Of a stretch of DNA of 64,000 nucleotides, positions 34,136-42,318 are shown piece after piece. The DNA is from UBA4427 sp046351135. Lineage in GTDB: Bacteria > Myxococcota_A > UBA9160 > UBA4427. The position numbers and the translations under genes are program-made. The notes beneath the pieces were generated by a model, which searched no databases, had not been told where the DNA came from, and worked only from the letters and a program-made list of their open reading frames with translations. Location: the NCBI GenBank assembly GCA_046351135.1, contig JAXLZA010000001.1, forward strand, positions 744,001 to 808,000, given 5' to 3'. How positions within the stretch are numbered: the first letter of the stretch is position 1; every line of letters starts with the position of its first letter.

Positions 34136-34987
34136 GTGAGCACCGAGTCCCCGCGCACGAACGAGCCCCTCCGGATCGCCCGGGGCGGCGGCATCGCCTG
34201 GGTCACGATCGACTTCCCGCCCATGAACCTGCTGGGCGGCGAGCTGATGGGCGCCCTGTACGGCCTCGTCGAGTCGCTCGAGCGGGACGAGGCGACGCGG
34301 GTCGTCGTCCTGCGCAGCGCCGACCCCGACTTCTTCGTGGCCCACGGCGACGTCGAGCTGATCGCCGCGGTCCCCGAGGCGAAGGTCCCCGAGACCAGCG
34401 AGCTCAACTTCGTCCACCAGCTCCTCGAGCGCTTCCGCCGCCTCCCCCAGGTCACGATCGCCCAGATCGAAGGCTACGCCCGGGGCGGGGGCAGCGAGCT
34501 CGCCCTCGCCTGCGACATGCGCTTCGCGGCCCGCGGCCGGGCGGTGTTCGGCCAGCCCGAGATCGCCCTCGGCATCCTGCCCGGCGCCGGGGGCACCGCC
34601 CGCCTCGCGCGCCTCGTCGGCCGCGCCCGGGCGAGCGAGATCATCCTCGGCGGCGACGACTTCAGCGCCGAGGAGGCCGAGCGCTACGGCTGGATCAATC
34701 GCGCGCTCCCGCCCGCCGAGCTCCCCGACTTCGTGGCCCACCTCGCCCGCCGCATCGCGAGCTTCCCGGCGCTGGCGCTCCGGGAGGCGAAGCAGGCGAT
34801 CCAGTCGGTCAGCGACGCGACGACCCCGGCCGACCTGCTGACCGAGCAGCGCGCCTTCGACCGGCTGATGCACGACCCGCAGGCCGAGCGCGTCCTGCGC
34901 ATGCGGCGCTTCGTCGCCCGCGGCGTGCAGACGCGCCTCGGCGAACGGAGCCTCGCCCCGGCCTGCGAGGCCCTCGACCGCGACTGA
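34136..34987 (+). CDS. Enoyl-CoA hydratase/isomerase (crotonase)
   Basis: 283 residues, GTG start with GGAGGTC about 6 nt upstream. Both catalytic glutamates of hydratases are present: E121 in ARGGGSELALACD and E142 in FGQPEIALGILPGAGGT (equivalents of rat E144 and E164). A hydratase is therefore likely, though isomerase activity is possible. The substrate is unknown. It is divergent from the DUF35/thiolase operon and is a plausible beta-oxidation partner. Confidence 0.92.
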   Translation: MSTESPRTNEPLRIARGGGIAWVTIDFPPMNLLGGELMGALYGLVESLERDEATRVVVLRSADPDFFVAHGDVELIAAVPEAKVPETSELNFVHQLLERFRRLPQVTIAQIEGYARGGGSELALACDMRFAARGRAVFGQPEIALGILPGAGGTARLARLVGRARASEIILGGDDFSAEEAERYGWINRALPPAELPDFVAHLARRIASFPALALREAKQAIQSVSDATTPADLLTEQRAFDRLMHDPQAERVLRMRRFVARGVQTRLGERSLAPACEALDRD

Positions 34988-35063
34988 GGCTCCTCGCGGT
35001 GCGCGACCCCGCCGGCCCGGTCGCGTCGCGAGCGACCCCGACCGGCGCGATCCATCGCAAGCG

Positions 35064-36329
35064 CTAGTCCTCGAGCTCGATGGCGAAGTGGCCCACGTAG
35101 GGCGCGAGCGCCGTGCGCAGCTCGTCGCGCGTGAAGCCCCACTCCTCGGGCGTGTACTTGTGGACCCCGAACTTGCCGCGCGGCTTCTCGGCGAGGTAGG
35201 TCCGGATGCGGTCGGCGTGCTCGGCGGTGAACGCGCGGCCCATGCCCTCGTAGGCCGAGCGGATCGTCGCGACCGGGTCCCGCAGCAGGCTCTGGAAGTG
35301 GACGTCGACGAAGCGCTTCGGCAGCTCGCCACGCGCCCGGCGCTCGGCCACCGAGTTGAGCGCGAAGGCGAAGGCGCCGTGGATCATCCGCGCCGTCGTC
35401 TGCAGGTCGACTTCGTCGCCGCGCAGCCACTGGACCATCGCCGTCGTGCTGACCGTCGAGGGCATCGTCTTGACGGGATCGCGGTGGGTCTGCACGACCC
35501 AGGCGTCGGGGAACGTCGCGAAGACGAGGTCGATCGTCATGAGATGGCCCGGGGTCTTGAGCAGCCAGGTCCGCTGCGGCTCACCGTGCTGGAGGACCTT
35601 CAGGATGCGCTTCTCGAAGGCGTAGTTCTCCACCACGTCCATCTCCATGCCGGCGGCACCGACCATGGCCCAGTGGCCCCCGCAGAACGAGGGCTGCGTC
35701 AGCGTCACGCACTCGACCGGGAGATCCGAGCGCAGCTCGTGGATCGCCGCGAACTCGGGCTGGACGTCGGCCCAGAGCTCCTGCTCGCACTCGCTCATCG
35801 CGAGGCGCTCGGCGACGGACGCGTCCGCGCCCTCGCCGATCGCGGGATGGAGGGCGTCCGCCGCGGTCGGTCCGCGCAGGGCGGGATCGAGCCAGAGGAG
35901 CTCGAAGGTGATCGTCGTGCCCGAGCGCGCGGGACCCGTCACGATGATCGGGGCGACGATCGCCTCGTCGTCGAGGCGCGGGTTCGCGTCCCAGGCGCGG
36001 GCGAGGCGCAGGCGTGTCCGCAGCGCGCGCAGGATCTCCTGGCGCGTCATCAGGCGACCGACCACGTTGAGCGGTCGCGCCTCGAAGGCGGCGACGAGGG
36101 CGCGGTATCGCCTCCGCCAGTCCGGGTCGCCGAAGTCGCCGAAGCGGCCGCCGCCGAGGCTCCGCTCCGCCCGCTCGAGCATCTCGTCCGGGTCGAGCGA
36201 CACCATCCGCCGCGCCCCCTCGACGCCGCCCCCGAGCGAGTCGCCCATCGCGTTGATCCGGCGCACCCAGTCCGGCCGCCGGTAGCGCGCCGCCATCGGC
36301 GCCATCCGCTCGATCTCCCGCTCTCCCAT
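35064..36329 (-). CDS. Sulfotransferase-family protein
   Basis: 421 residues from ATG 36329, with GGAG 6 nt before. The PAPS 5'-phosphosulfate loop is visible as IIVTGPARSGTTITFELL, with 'AWVVQTHRDPVKTMPSTVST' (3'-phosphate-binding region) and 'FVDVHFQSLLRDPVATIRSAYEGMG'. The family transfers sulfate from PAPS to hydroxyls or acts on other acceptors. Many such cytosolic members in actinobacteria and delta-type bacteria are of unknown use. Its neighbours are acyl-CoA and SDR genes. It ends convergently to the hydratase. Confidence 0.88.
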   Translation of the reverse strand: MGEREIERMAPMAARYRRPDWVRRINAMGDSLGGGVEGARRMVSLDPDEMLERAERSLGGGRFGDFGDPDWRRRYRALVAAFEARPLNVVGRLMTRQEILRALRTRLRLARAWDANPRLDDEAIVAPIIVTGPARSGTTITFELLWLDPALRGPTAADALHPAIGEGADASVAERLAMSECEQELWADVQPEFAAIHELRSDLPVECVTLTQPSFCGGHWAMVGAAGMEMDVVENYAFEKRILKVLQHGEPQRTWLLKTPGHLMTIDLVFATFPDAWVVQTHRDPVKTMPSTVSTTAMVQWLRGDEVDLQTTARMIHGAFAFALNSVAERRARGELPKRFVDVHFQSLLRDPVATIRSAYEGMGRAFTAEHADRIRTYLAEKPRGKFGVHKYTPEEWGFTRDELRTALAPYVGHFAIELED

Positions 36330-36411
36330 CGCATGCTCCCCCCGCCGAGACCGCCGTCCGGCGCGCCCCGAGCGTCGCACCGGGCGCGGGGCGACCCGCG
36401 TCCGAGCACTC

Positions 36412-36417
36412 TACAAT
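36412..36417 (+). promoter_or_regulatory. -10 element for the SDR/LLM pair
   Basis: TACAAT, five of six bases of the consensus, about 63 nt before the SDR ATG. No clear -35 is present. Confidence 0.4.
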
Positions 36418-36479
36418 GCGCTGCCACTCGGGAAAACGACGGACGACGCGGTGCTCGGCGCCGCAGAGGAGATCGGGAA

Positions 36480-37235
36480 ATGGGCATGCTGGACGGAAAG
36501 GTCGCGCTCGTCACGGGCGCTGGTCAGGGCGTGGGTCAGGGCATCGCATTCGCGCTGGCGGCGGAGGGCGCCGCGGTCGCCGTGACCGGTCGGACGGCCG
36601 CCAAGGTCGAATCGACGTGTAAGCAGATCGCCGAGCGCGGCGGTCGCGCGATCGCGCTGGCCTGCGACGTGAAGTCGGAGGCGGCGCTCGCTTCGACGGT
36701 GAAGGAGGTCGTGCGCCAGCTCGGCGGCATCCAGATCCTCGTCAACAACGCCCAGGAGGTCCCGCTCGGCCCGCTGAACGGGATGAGCGACGCCGAGTTC
36801 ACCGCCGGCTGGGAGTCGGGACCGCTCGCGACCTTCCGCCTGATGAAGCTCTGCTACCCCTACCTCAAGGGCGACGGATCGATCGTGAACCTCGGCAGCA
36901 GCTCGGCGATGCGCTGGGACATGGCGAACTACGGCTGCTATGCGGCGGTCAAGGAAGCGATCCGCTCGCTGACCCGCGCGGCCGCCTGCGAGTGGGGCGG
37001 CGACGGCATCCGCACGAACGCGATCCTGCCGCTCGCGACCTCCCCCGCCCTCGCCGACTGGATCAAGACGCGCCCCGAGGAGTCGGCCGCATTCCTCGCG
37101 ACCGTCCCGATGCACTACGCCGGCGACTGCGAAGAGGACATCGGCCGCTTCGTCGCGCTGCTCTGCTCGAGCGGCTCGCGCTACGTGAATGGCCAGTTCA
37201 TCGCCCTCGACGGCGGCCAGGCGCGCCTCGGCTAG
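36480..37235 (+). CDS. Short-chain dehydrogenase/reductase (NNAQ variant)
   Basis: 251 residues. TGAGQGVGQGIA is the NAD(P) loop and the catalytic pair is in YAAVKEA, with the catalytic Ser in NLGSSSAMRW. The usual NNAG reads NNAQE. It is a classical SDR that oxidises or reduces an alcohol or ketone; the substrate is unknown. GAGGAGATC lies about 8 nt upstream of the ATG. The LLM gene follows 61 nt later on the same strand. Confidence 0.9.
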   Translation: MGMLDGKVALVTGAGQGVGQGIAFALAAEGAAVAVTGRTAAKVESTCKQIAERGGRAIALACDVKSEAALASTVKEVVRQLGGIQILVNNAQEVPLGPLNGMSDAEFTAGWESGPLATFRLMKLCYPYLKGDGSIVNLGSSSAMRWDMANYGCYAAVKEAIRSLTRAAACEWGGDGIRTNAILPLATSPALADWIKTRPEESAAFLATVPMHYAGDCEEDIGRFVALLCSSGSRYVNGQFIALDGGQARLG

Positions 37236-37296
37236 CAGCGACCCGGCCGGGAGCCGCGCCGCCGAGGGCGGGCGCTCGGCGAAGGGGAGGAAGATC

Positions 37297-38184
37297 GTGC
37301 ACCTCGACCTCCACGTCTGGCGCTTCGAGTGGGCCGCGCGCCGGGGCAGCCTCGCGCGCGGCCTCGCCGAGCTCGCGCGCCGGAGCGAAGCGCTCGGCGT
37401 GCGCACGCTCTCCGTCATGGATCACTACTTCCAGATGGAGTCGCAGGCGCCCGCCACCGACCCGATGCTCGAGGCCTATACCGCGCTCGGCTTCCTGGCC
37501 GGGAAGACCGAGCGGATCCGGCTGCGGACCCTCGTGAGCGGCGTGACCTACCGCCATCCGGCGGTGCTCGCGAAGGCGGTGACGACCCTCGACGTGCTCT
37601 CGGAGGGGCGCGCCGAGCTCGGCCTCGGCGCCGCCTGGTACGAGCGGGAGCACCGCGGCCTCGGCATCCCCTTCCCGCCCCTGGCCGAGCGCTTCGAGCG
37701 CCTCGAGGAGGCGCTGCAGATCTGCCTCGCGCTCTGGAGCGGGCGGGTCGGGCGCTTCGAGGGGCGGCATGCGGTGCTCGAGGAGACGCTCTGCAGCCCG
37801 ATGCCGGTCTCGCGGCCGCGCCCGCGGATCCTGATCGGGGGCGGAGGCGAGCGCAAGACGCTCCGGCTCGTCGCCCGCTACGCCGACGCCTGCAACCTGT
37901 TCGGCGGACCGGAGCAGGTCGCGCGGAAGCTCGAGATCCTGCGGCGCCACTGCGACGAGGTCGGGCGCGACCCGAACGAGATCGAGGTGACGGTGATGCA
38001 TCCGCCGATCGCGGCCGGGGCCCGCGCGGACGACCTGCTGCGGGTCGCGGAGGGCCTCGCCGCGGTGGGCGTCTCGACGCTCGTCGCGAGCGCGACGGGC
38101 GACGATCCCGCCGCCTGGCTCGAGGCGACGTTCGGCCCCTGCCTCGAGCGGCTCGGGACGATCGAGCCGAAGCGACTGCGCTAG
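37297..38184 (+). CDS. Luciferase-like flavin/F420-dependent oxidoreductase
   Basis: 295 residues, GTG start with GGGGAGG 6 nt before. 'VMDHYFQMESQAPATDPMLEAYTALGFLAGKTERIRLRTLVSG' and 'TYRHPAVLAKAVTTLDVLSEGRAELGLGAAWYEREH' are the bacterial luciferase fold, of the TIGR03560-like subgroup often predicted to use F420. Whether it uses FMN or F420 cannot be decided from the sequence alone. Probably in one operon with the preceding SDR. Confidence 0.9.
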   Translation: MHLDLHVWRFEWAARRGSLARGLAELARRSEALGVRTLSVMDHYFQMESQAPATDPMLEAYTALGFLAGKTERIRLRTLVSGVTYRHPAVLAKAVTTLDVLSEGRAELGLGAAWYEREHRGLGIPFPPLAERFERLEEALQICLALWSGRVGRFEGRHAVLEETLCSPMPVSRPRPRILIGGGGERKTLRLVARYADACNLFGGPEQVARKLEILRRHCDEVGRDPNEIEVTVMHPPIAAGARADDLLRVAEGLAAVGVSTLVASATGDDPAAWLEATFGPCLERLGTIEPKRLR

Positions 38185-38212
38185 GCGAGCGGTCCGCCGC
38201 GCTCGACGCGGC

Positions 38213-38938
38213 TCAATCCCGACCCGTCTCCGGGGGCGCCCAGCCCGGGAGCTGGCGCTCCGCCGAGAAGCGCACGAAGACGGCCTCGGCCTCGCTGACG
38301 ACCACGTCGCCGACGAGGCAGTGGCCGCGGGTCAGGACCTTGCGCTCGGCGACGCGCTCGACCCAGGCCTCGAAGCGGAGCGTCGTGTAGAGCGGCGTCG
38401 GCTTGCGGTACCGCACGGTCAGCGTCCCGGTCGGACCGCCCGACTTCGTCAGCATGTTCGACGAAGCGAGGATCTCGTCGTAGATCGCGGCGATGACGCC
38501 GCCATGGACGAGGCCGCCCGCCCCCTCGAAGACCTCGCCGAGCACGAGCTCGGCGAAGACCTTCTCGCTGCCCTGCTGTTGGATCTCGAGGCCGATCGAG
38601 GCCGGGTTGAGCCGGCCCATCACCGGGCTGAACGGCAGATAGGCCATCTTGCCGTCGACGTACTGCCAGGCGGAGTCGACGAGGGCGACGCGCTTGCCGG
38701 TCGCCGTCCGCTCGAGGTCCGCCGCGAGCGCCTCGGCGCGGGCGGCGAGCTCGGCGAGCCGCGCAGGACTGGCGTCCTGCTCGACCGAGGCCGCGACCTG
38801 CCGGCGGATCGCGTCGGTGAGCCGGCGCCATTCGGGCTGCTCCGCCACCCGCAGCTCACGCGTCCGCCGCGTGGCGCGCTCCTGCCGGCGGGCCTCGGCG
38901 TCGTGCGACCCGACCGCACGCGCTTCCGTGTCACTCAT
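38213..38938 (-). CDS. PaaI-type hotdog thioesterase with N-terminal helical extension
   Basis: 241 residues from ATG 38938; an upstream in-frame ATG at 38965 has no better ribosome site. Residues 1-80 are charged and helical, then the hotdog domain has 'GLVHGGVIAAIYDEILASSN' (the HGGV segment carries the typical active-site residues) and 'GTLTVRYRKPTPLYTTLRFEAWVE'. It hydrolyses acyl-CoA thioesters, so it may recycle CoA in this island. A ferredoxin gene lies upstream behind a terminator. Confidence 0.88.
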   Translation of the reverse strand: MSDTEARAVGSHDAEARRQERATRRTRELRVAEQPEWRRLTDAIRRQVAASVEQDASPARLAELAARAEALAADLERTATGKRVALVDSAWQYVDGKMAYLPFSPVMGRLNPASIGLEIQQQGSEKVFAELVLGEVFEGAGGLVHGGVIAAIYDEILASSNMLTKSGGPTGTLTVRYRKPTPLYTTLRFEAWVERVAERKVLTRGHCLVGDVVVSEAEAVFVRFSAERQLPGWAPPETGRD

Positions 38939-38989
38939 CGCGGGCTTCTCTCGCGCTTCTCGCATGGGATGACGGGACCGACAAATGAA

Positions 38990-39023
38990 CCGGGGGCGCA
39001 GGGTCGATCCCCTGCGCCCCCGG
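38990..39023 (-). terminator. Strong hairpin after the ferredoxin gene
   Basis: A perfect 14-bp stem, CCGGGGGCGCAGGG / CCCTGCGCCCCCGG with 6-nt loop, starts 52 nt beyond the ferredoxin stop. On the reverse strand it is followed by TTCATTTG, a modest U-rich tail. Confidence 0.7.
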
Positions 39024-39074
39024 AACGATCACGACGACCACGCGCGGCCCGCTTCCCGCGAGCGCGCGGATCGT

Positions 39075-39266
39075 TCAGCCGACGATGCGGATCGCCTGCC
39101 GCGGGCAGAGCCGCTCGGCGTCGAGCAGCTTCTTGCGGAGCGACTCGGGGACCTCGTCCATCAGGACCGTGAGCGTGTCGTCTTCTTCGACACGAAAGAC
39201 TTCCGGACAGGCCTCCATGCAGAGCGCATTGGCTTCGCAGAGGTCGTAGTCCACCACCACCTTCAT
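39075..39266 (-). CDS. P450-type small ferredoxin (CxxNxxC)
   Basis: 63 residues. Ligands C10 and C16 in CEANALC (C-x5-C with Asn at the middle position), C20 in CMEACP and C54 in the C-terminal CPRQAI. The CxxXxxC...CP pattern is that of mycobacterial-type ferredoxins that feed P450s or oxygenases. In many of these the middle or later residue varies and a 3Fe-4S cluster forms; here an extra Cys at position 20 could allow 4Fe-4S. The P450 at 12414-13625 and the KshB-like reductase at 48884-49939 are possible partners. It has its own terminator. Confidence 0.9.
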   Translation of the reverse strand: MKVVVDYDLCEANALCMEACPEVFRVEEDDTLTVLMDEVPESLRKKLLDAERLCPRQAIRIVG

Positions 39267-39583
39267 CGCCTTCTCCTTGTTTCGATCTCTCGGCCCGCCA
39301 ATCGATCTGCCCGCCAATCGAAAGGGGCCTCCCGACGCTAACAGAAAACACCCCTCGCCGCCCGGCCCCGACGCGGGACCGAGCGGCTTGCCCCTCTCCG
39401 ACCGAGCCGCGATGCTCGGCCCCGTTCCCGCCTTCGCCCCCACCCGCTCCGGAGAGAACCCATGGGCCCCGACGTGACGCCGGCACCGCTGCCCCTCCCC
39501 TTCGCCGGCAGCCGCTGCCCCGACCGCCCGGGCCACCGGCTCGCCACAGACGCCCCGTCCGCCGACGCGAGCGAGGGCCGCTG
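39267..39583. other. Divergent non-coding region between ferredoxin and SDR
   Basis: 317 bp without a credible gene. The reverse strand contains TGTTAGCG about 70 nt before the ferredoxin start, a weak -10-like site. Nothing else is recognised. Confidence 0.4.
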
Positions 39584-40447
39584 ATGGAGACGCTCGCGGG
39601 CAGGACGGCGGTGGTGATCGGCGGGGCCCAGGGCATCGGGCGCGGGATCGCCCTCGCGCTCGCCGACGAACGCATGCAGGTGGCGGTGCTCGACATCGAG
39701 GCGGCGGCCGCGGAGCGGACGGCGGCCGAGCTCGGGTCGAAGGGCGTGCGCGCGATCGCGATGCGGGTCGACGTGACCGACGAGGACTCCCTCGCCCGGG
39801 CGGCGGCGGCCGTCGAGGCCGAGCTCGGTCCGGTCGCGGTGCTGTCGAACAACGCCGGCGTCTCGGCGCCCCAGGGTCCGATCACCGAGAAGTCCGACGC
39901 CGACTGGCAATGGGTCTTCTCGGTGAACCTGTTCGGGATCGTGAAGGCGGTCCAGGCCTTCCTCCCGGGCATGCGGCGCCACGGCCGAGGTGGCCACATC
40001 GTGAACACGTCCTCGATGGCGGGGCTGATCGCGGTGCCCGAGCTGCGGGTCGGCGTCTACACCGCCTCGAAATACGCCTGCACGGCCTACTGCGAGATCC
40101 TGCGCGCCGAGCTCGCGCCGGAGGGCATCGGGGTCTCGGTGCTCTGTCCCGGCCTGATCGACACGGAGCTCTCGAAGACCTCCGCGCGCAACCGGCCCGA
40201 GCGCTTCGGCGGCCCGCTCCCCGTCCCCGGGCCGATGCCCGAGGCGATGCGCCGCACCGCGATGCAGCCCGAGGAGGTCGGGCCGATCGTCGTGCGCGGC
40301 ATCCGCGCCAACCGCCTCCACATCCTGACCCATCCGGAGATGTCGATGCCGATGGTGGAGGCGCGCTTCGCCACGATCCGCGAGGATGCCCTCGGCGAAC
40401 AGCGCGACCACGAACGCGGCCGCCCGGTCCGCAGCCCCCGGCTCTAG
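39584..40447 (+). CDS. Short-chain dehydrogenase/reductase
   Basis: 287 residues. 'VVIGGAQGIGRGIALALAD', NNAGVSAPQ, catalytic Ser in NTSSMAG and YTASKYACTAYCE are all canonical. The C-terminal half ('PEEVGPIVVRGIRANRLHILTHPE') resembles SDRs found in steroid and acyl metabolism. The substrate is unknown. Its TAG stop shares the tetranucleotide CTAG with the stop of the convergent MBL gene. Confidence 0.9.
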   Translation: METLAGRTAVVIGGAQGIGRGIALALADERMQVAVLDIEAAAAERTAAELGSKGVRAIAMRVDVTDEDSLARAAAAVEAELGPVAVLSNNAGVSAPQGPITEKSDADWQWVFSVNLFGIVKAVQAFLPGMRRHGRGGHIVNTSSMAGLIAVPELRVGVYTASKYACTAYCEILRAELAPEGIGVSVLCPGLIDTELSKTSARNRPERFGGPLPVPGPMPEAMRRTAMQPEEVGPIVVRGIRANRLHILTHPEMSMPMVEARFATIREDALGEQRDHERGRPVRSPRL

Positions 40448-41316
40448 GCGTTCTCGAAGCGGCAGCTGCCCCCGACCCGGACGATCCGCCCCGCCGTCGG
40501 CGCCGCAAAATGCGTCCCGATCACGAGCACCGGCCGATCCCCGTAGCGCGCCACGAAGGCGCGGCGCGTCTCGATCGCCCGCTCGGGCTGCGCGTCGGGA
40601 TGCGAGCCCCAGGCGGGCTCGGCGAGCTGGACCGGGTGGTGGACCATGTCGCCGGTGATGATCGCCGACTGGCCACGCGACTCGATCCGGACGCTGACGT
40701 GGCCCGGCGTGTGGCCCGGCGTCGGCTCGAGGAAGACCTCGTCGGTCAGCATGTGACGCGACGGGACGAGCTCGTGGAGCCCCGCCTCGACGATCGGCGC
40801 GATGCCGTAGGTGAGGTCGATGTTGACGTCGCCGGTCTTCGGCTCCGCCTGCGAAGTCGACCAGTGCTCGAACTCCTCCCGGGCGATCAGGTACTTCGCG
40901 TTCGGGAAGGTCGGGACGAAGCGATCGCCCACCTTCATCGTGTTCCAGCCGACGTGGTCGAAGTGGAGATGGGTGCACATCACGACGTCGACCTGCTCGC
41001 GCTTCACGACCCGCTCGAGCTGGTCGAGGAAGCCCGTCTGGAGCGTACCGAGGCCCATCGGGAGCGGGCGGTCGTTGCCCATGCAGGTGTCGACGACGAT
41101 CGTGCGGCCCGCGGACTCGACGACCAGCGCGTGGATCGAGAGCCGGATCTGGCCCGCCTCGTCCATGAAGCGCGGGACCAGCCACTCGCGGTGGGCGGCG
41201 AGCCGCGCCGGGTCGAGCACGTGCATCAGGTTCTCGGGCGCGAGCAGCGCCTCCTGCTCCTGGACGCGGGTGACCCGCACGTCGCCGATCTGCCAGGAAA
41301 GCAACTGGGCCGCCAT
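40444..41316 (-). CDS. MBL-fold hydrolase (AHL-lactonase-like)
   Basis: 290 residues from ATG 41316, with GGGGGAG 7 nt before. The motif THLHFDHVGWN (HxHxDH) is followed by 'PTPGHTPGHVSVRI', the 'ITGDMVHHP' Asp and the 'VIGTHFAAPTAG' His. It belongs to the lactonase/alkylsulfatase-like MBL group. The substrate is unknown; hydrolysis of a CoA ester or lactone would suit the operon. It is the last gene of the tetR-thiolase-SDR-MBL operon. Confidence 0.88.
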   Translation of the reverse strand: MAAQLLSWQIGDVRVTRVQEQEALLAPENLMHVLDPARLAAHREWLVPRFMDEAGQIRLSIHALVVESAGRTIVVDTCMGNDRPLPMGLGTLQTGFLDQLERVVKREQVDVVMCTHLHFDHVGWNTMKVGDRFVPTFPNAKYLIAREEFEHWSTSQAEPKTGDVNIDLTYGIAPIVEAGLHELVPSRHMLTDEVFLEPTPGHTPGHVSVRIESRGQSAIITGDMVHHPVQLAEPAWGSHPDAQPERAIETRRAFVARYGDRPVLVIGTHFAAPTAGRIVRVGGSCRFENA

Positions 41317-41336
41317 CGCTCGCTCCCCCACCGGCC

Positions 41337-42257
41337 TCAGAAGTTGTTGGGCATGATGAAGCTGTCCTTGATCGGGAGCTTCCCCTCGAAGTGCCGGCCG
41401 ACGTGCTTCCCGACCTCGGCGACGGACCAGGCCTCCGCCGCGTGATAGGTCGCGACCTTGGTCGGGGGACCGAGGACCGTGATCTCCTTGCCCCAGACGA
41501 TGAACACGTTGCCCGAGACGTTCGCCGCCGCCGGCGAGGCGAGCCAGCAGACGAGCGGCGAGGTGTGGGCCGGATCGAAGGCGTCGAAGCCGGAATCGGG
41601 CTTCTGGAAGAACTGGGCGGAGGGACCGGTCGAGGTCATCGCCGTTCGCGCCCGGGGCATGAAGGTGTTCGCCGTGACGCCGACGCGGATCAGGGCCTGG
41701 GCCGCGCTGTTGGTCAGGGCGATGATGCCCGACTTCGCGGCCGAGTAGTTCGGCTGGCCCGGATCGAAGAAGAGCGCCGCCTCGGAGGCCGTCGACAGGA
41801 TCCGGCCGTAGGTCTGCCCGCCCTCGGCCTTCGCCTTGTTGCGCAGGTACTCGGCGGCGTGGCGCATGCCGCAGAAATGCCCCTTCAGATGGACGCGGAT
41901 CACCGCATCGAAGTCGGCCTCGCTCATCGAGAAGAACATCTTGTCGCGCAGGAAGCCCGCGTTCGAGACGAGGATGTGGAAGTCGCCGAAGGCCTTCACC
42001 GCCGTCTCGATCATGCCCTTCGAATCGTTCCAGTCCGCCACGTCGCCGAAATGCGCGACGGCGTCGCCCCCGAACGCCTTGATCTCGTCGACGACGCCGC
42101 GCCCCGCCGACTCGTCGCGGCCCTGCCCGTCCGCCGAGACCCCGAAGTCGTTGACGACGACCCGCGCACCTTCCTTCGCGAGCGCGAGTGCGTGCGCGCG
42201 GCCGAGACCCCGACCGGCGCCGGTGACCACGGCGACCTTGCCTTCCAAAACGCCCAT
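41337..42257 (-). CDS. SDR of the multifunctional enzyme type (HSD17B4-like)
   Basis: 306 residues. 'VVTGAGRGLGRAHALALAKEGARVVVNDFG' and the long insert 'GRDESAGRGVVDEI' are typical of the 3-hydroxyacyl-CoA dehydrogenase part of peroxisomal-type multifunctional enzyme 2 (HSD17B4). The catalytic Tyr/Lys are in NYSAAKSG, with Ser in ILSTASEA. A 3-hydroxyacyl-CoA dehydrogenase role fits its place between thiolase and MBL. A 61-nt gap with a hairpin separates it from the thiolase gene. Confidence 0.9.
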   Translation of the reverse strand: MGVLEGKVAVVTGAGRGLGRAHALALAKEGARVVVNDFGVSADGQGRDESAGRGVVDEIKAFGGDAVAHFGDVADWNDSKGMIETAVKAFGDFHILVSNAGFLRDKMFFSMSEADFDAVIRVHLKGHFCGMRHAAEYLRNKAKAEGGQTYGRILSTASEAALFFDPGQPNYSAAKSGIIALTNSAAQALIRVGVTANTFMPRARTAMTSTGPSAQFFQKPDSGFDAFDPAHTSPLVCWLASPAAANVSGNVFIVWGKEITVLGPPTKVATYHAAEAWSVAEVGKHVGRHFEGKLPIKDSFIMPNNF

Positions 42258-42288
42258 GATGTCCTGCTCCCGATTGAGTGGGGGATGG

Positions 42289-42311
42289 GGGTCCGGGCCG
42301 CGCCCGGACCC
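42289..42311 (-). other. Perfect hairpin inside the thiolase/SDR operon
   Basis: A 10-bp inverted repeat, GGGTCCGGGC / GCCCGGACCC with CGC loop, 8 nt beyond the thiolase stop and about 30 nt before the SDR start. There is no U-tract, so it is more likely an RNA-processing or stability element than a full terminator. Confidence 0.5.
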
Positions 42312-42318
42312 GCTCGCA

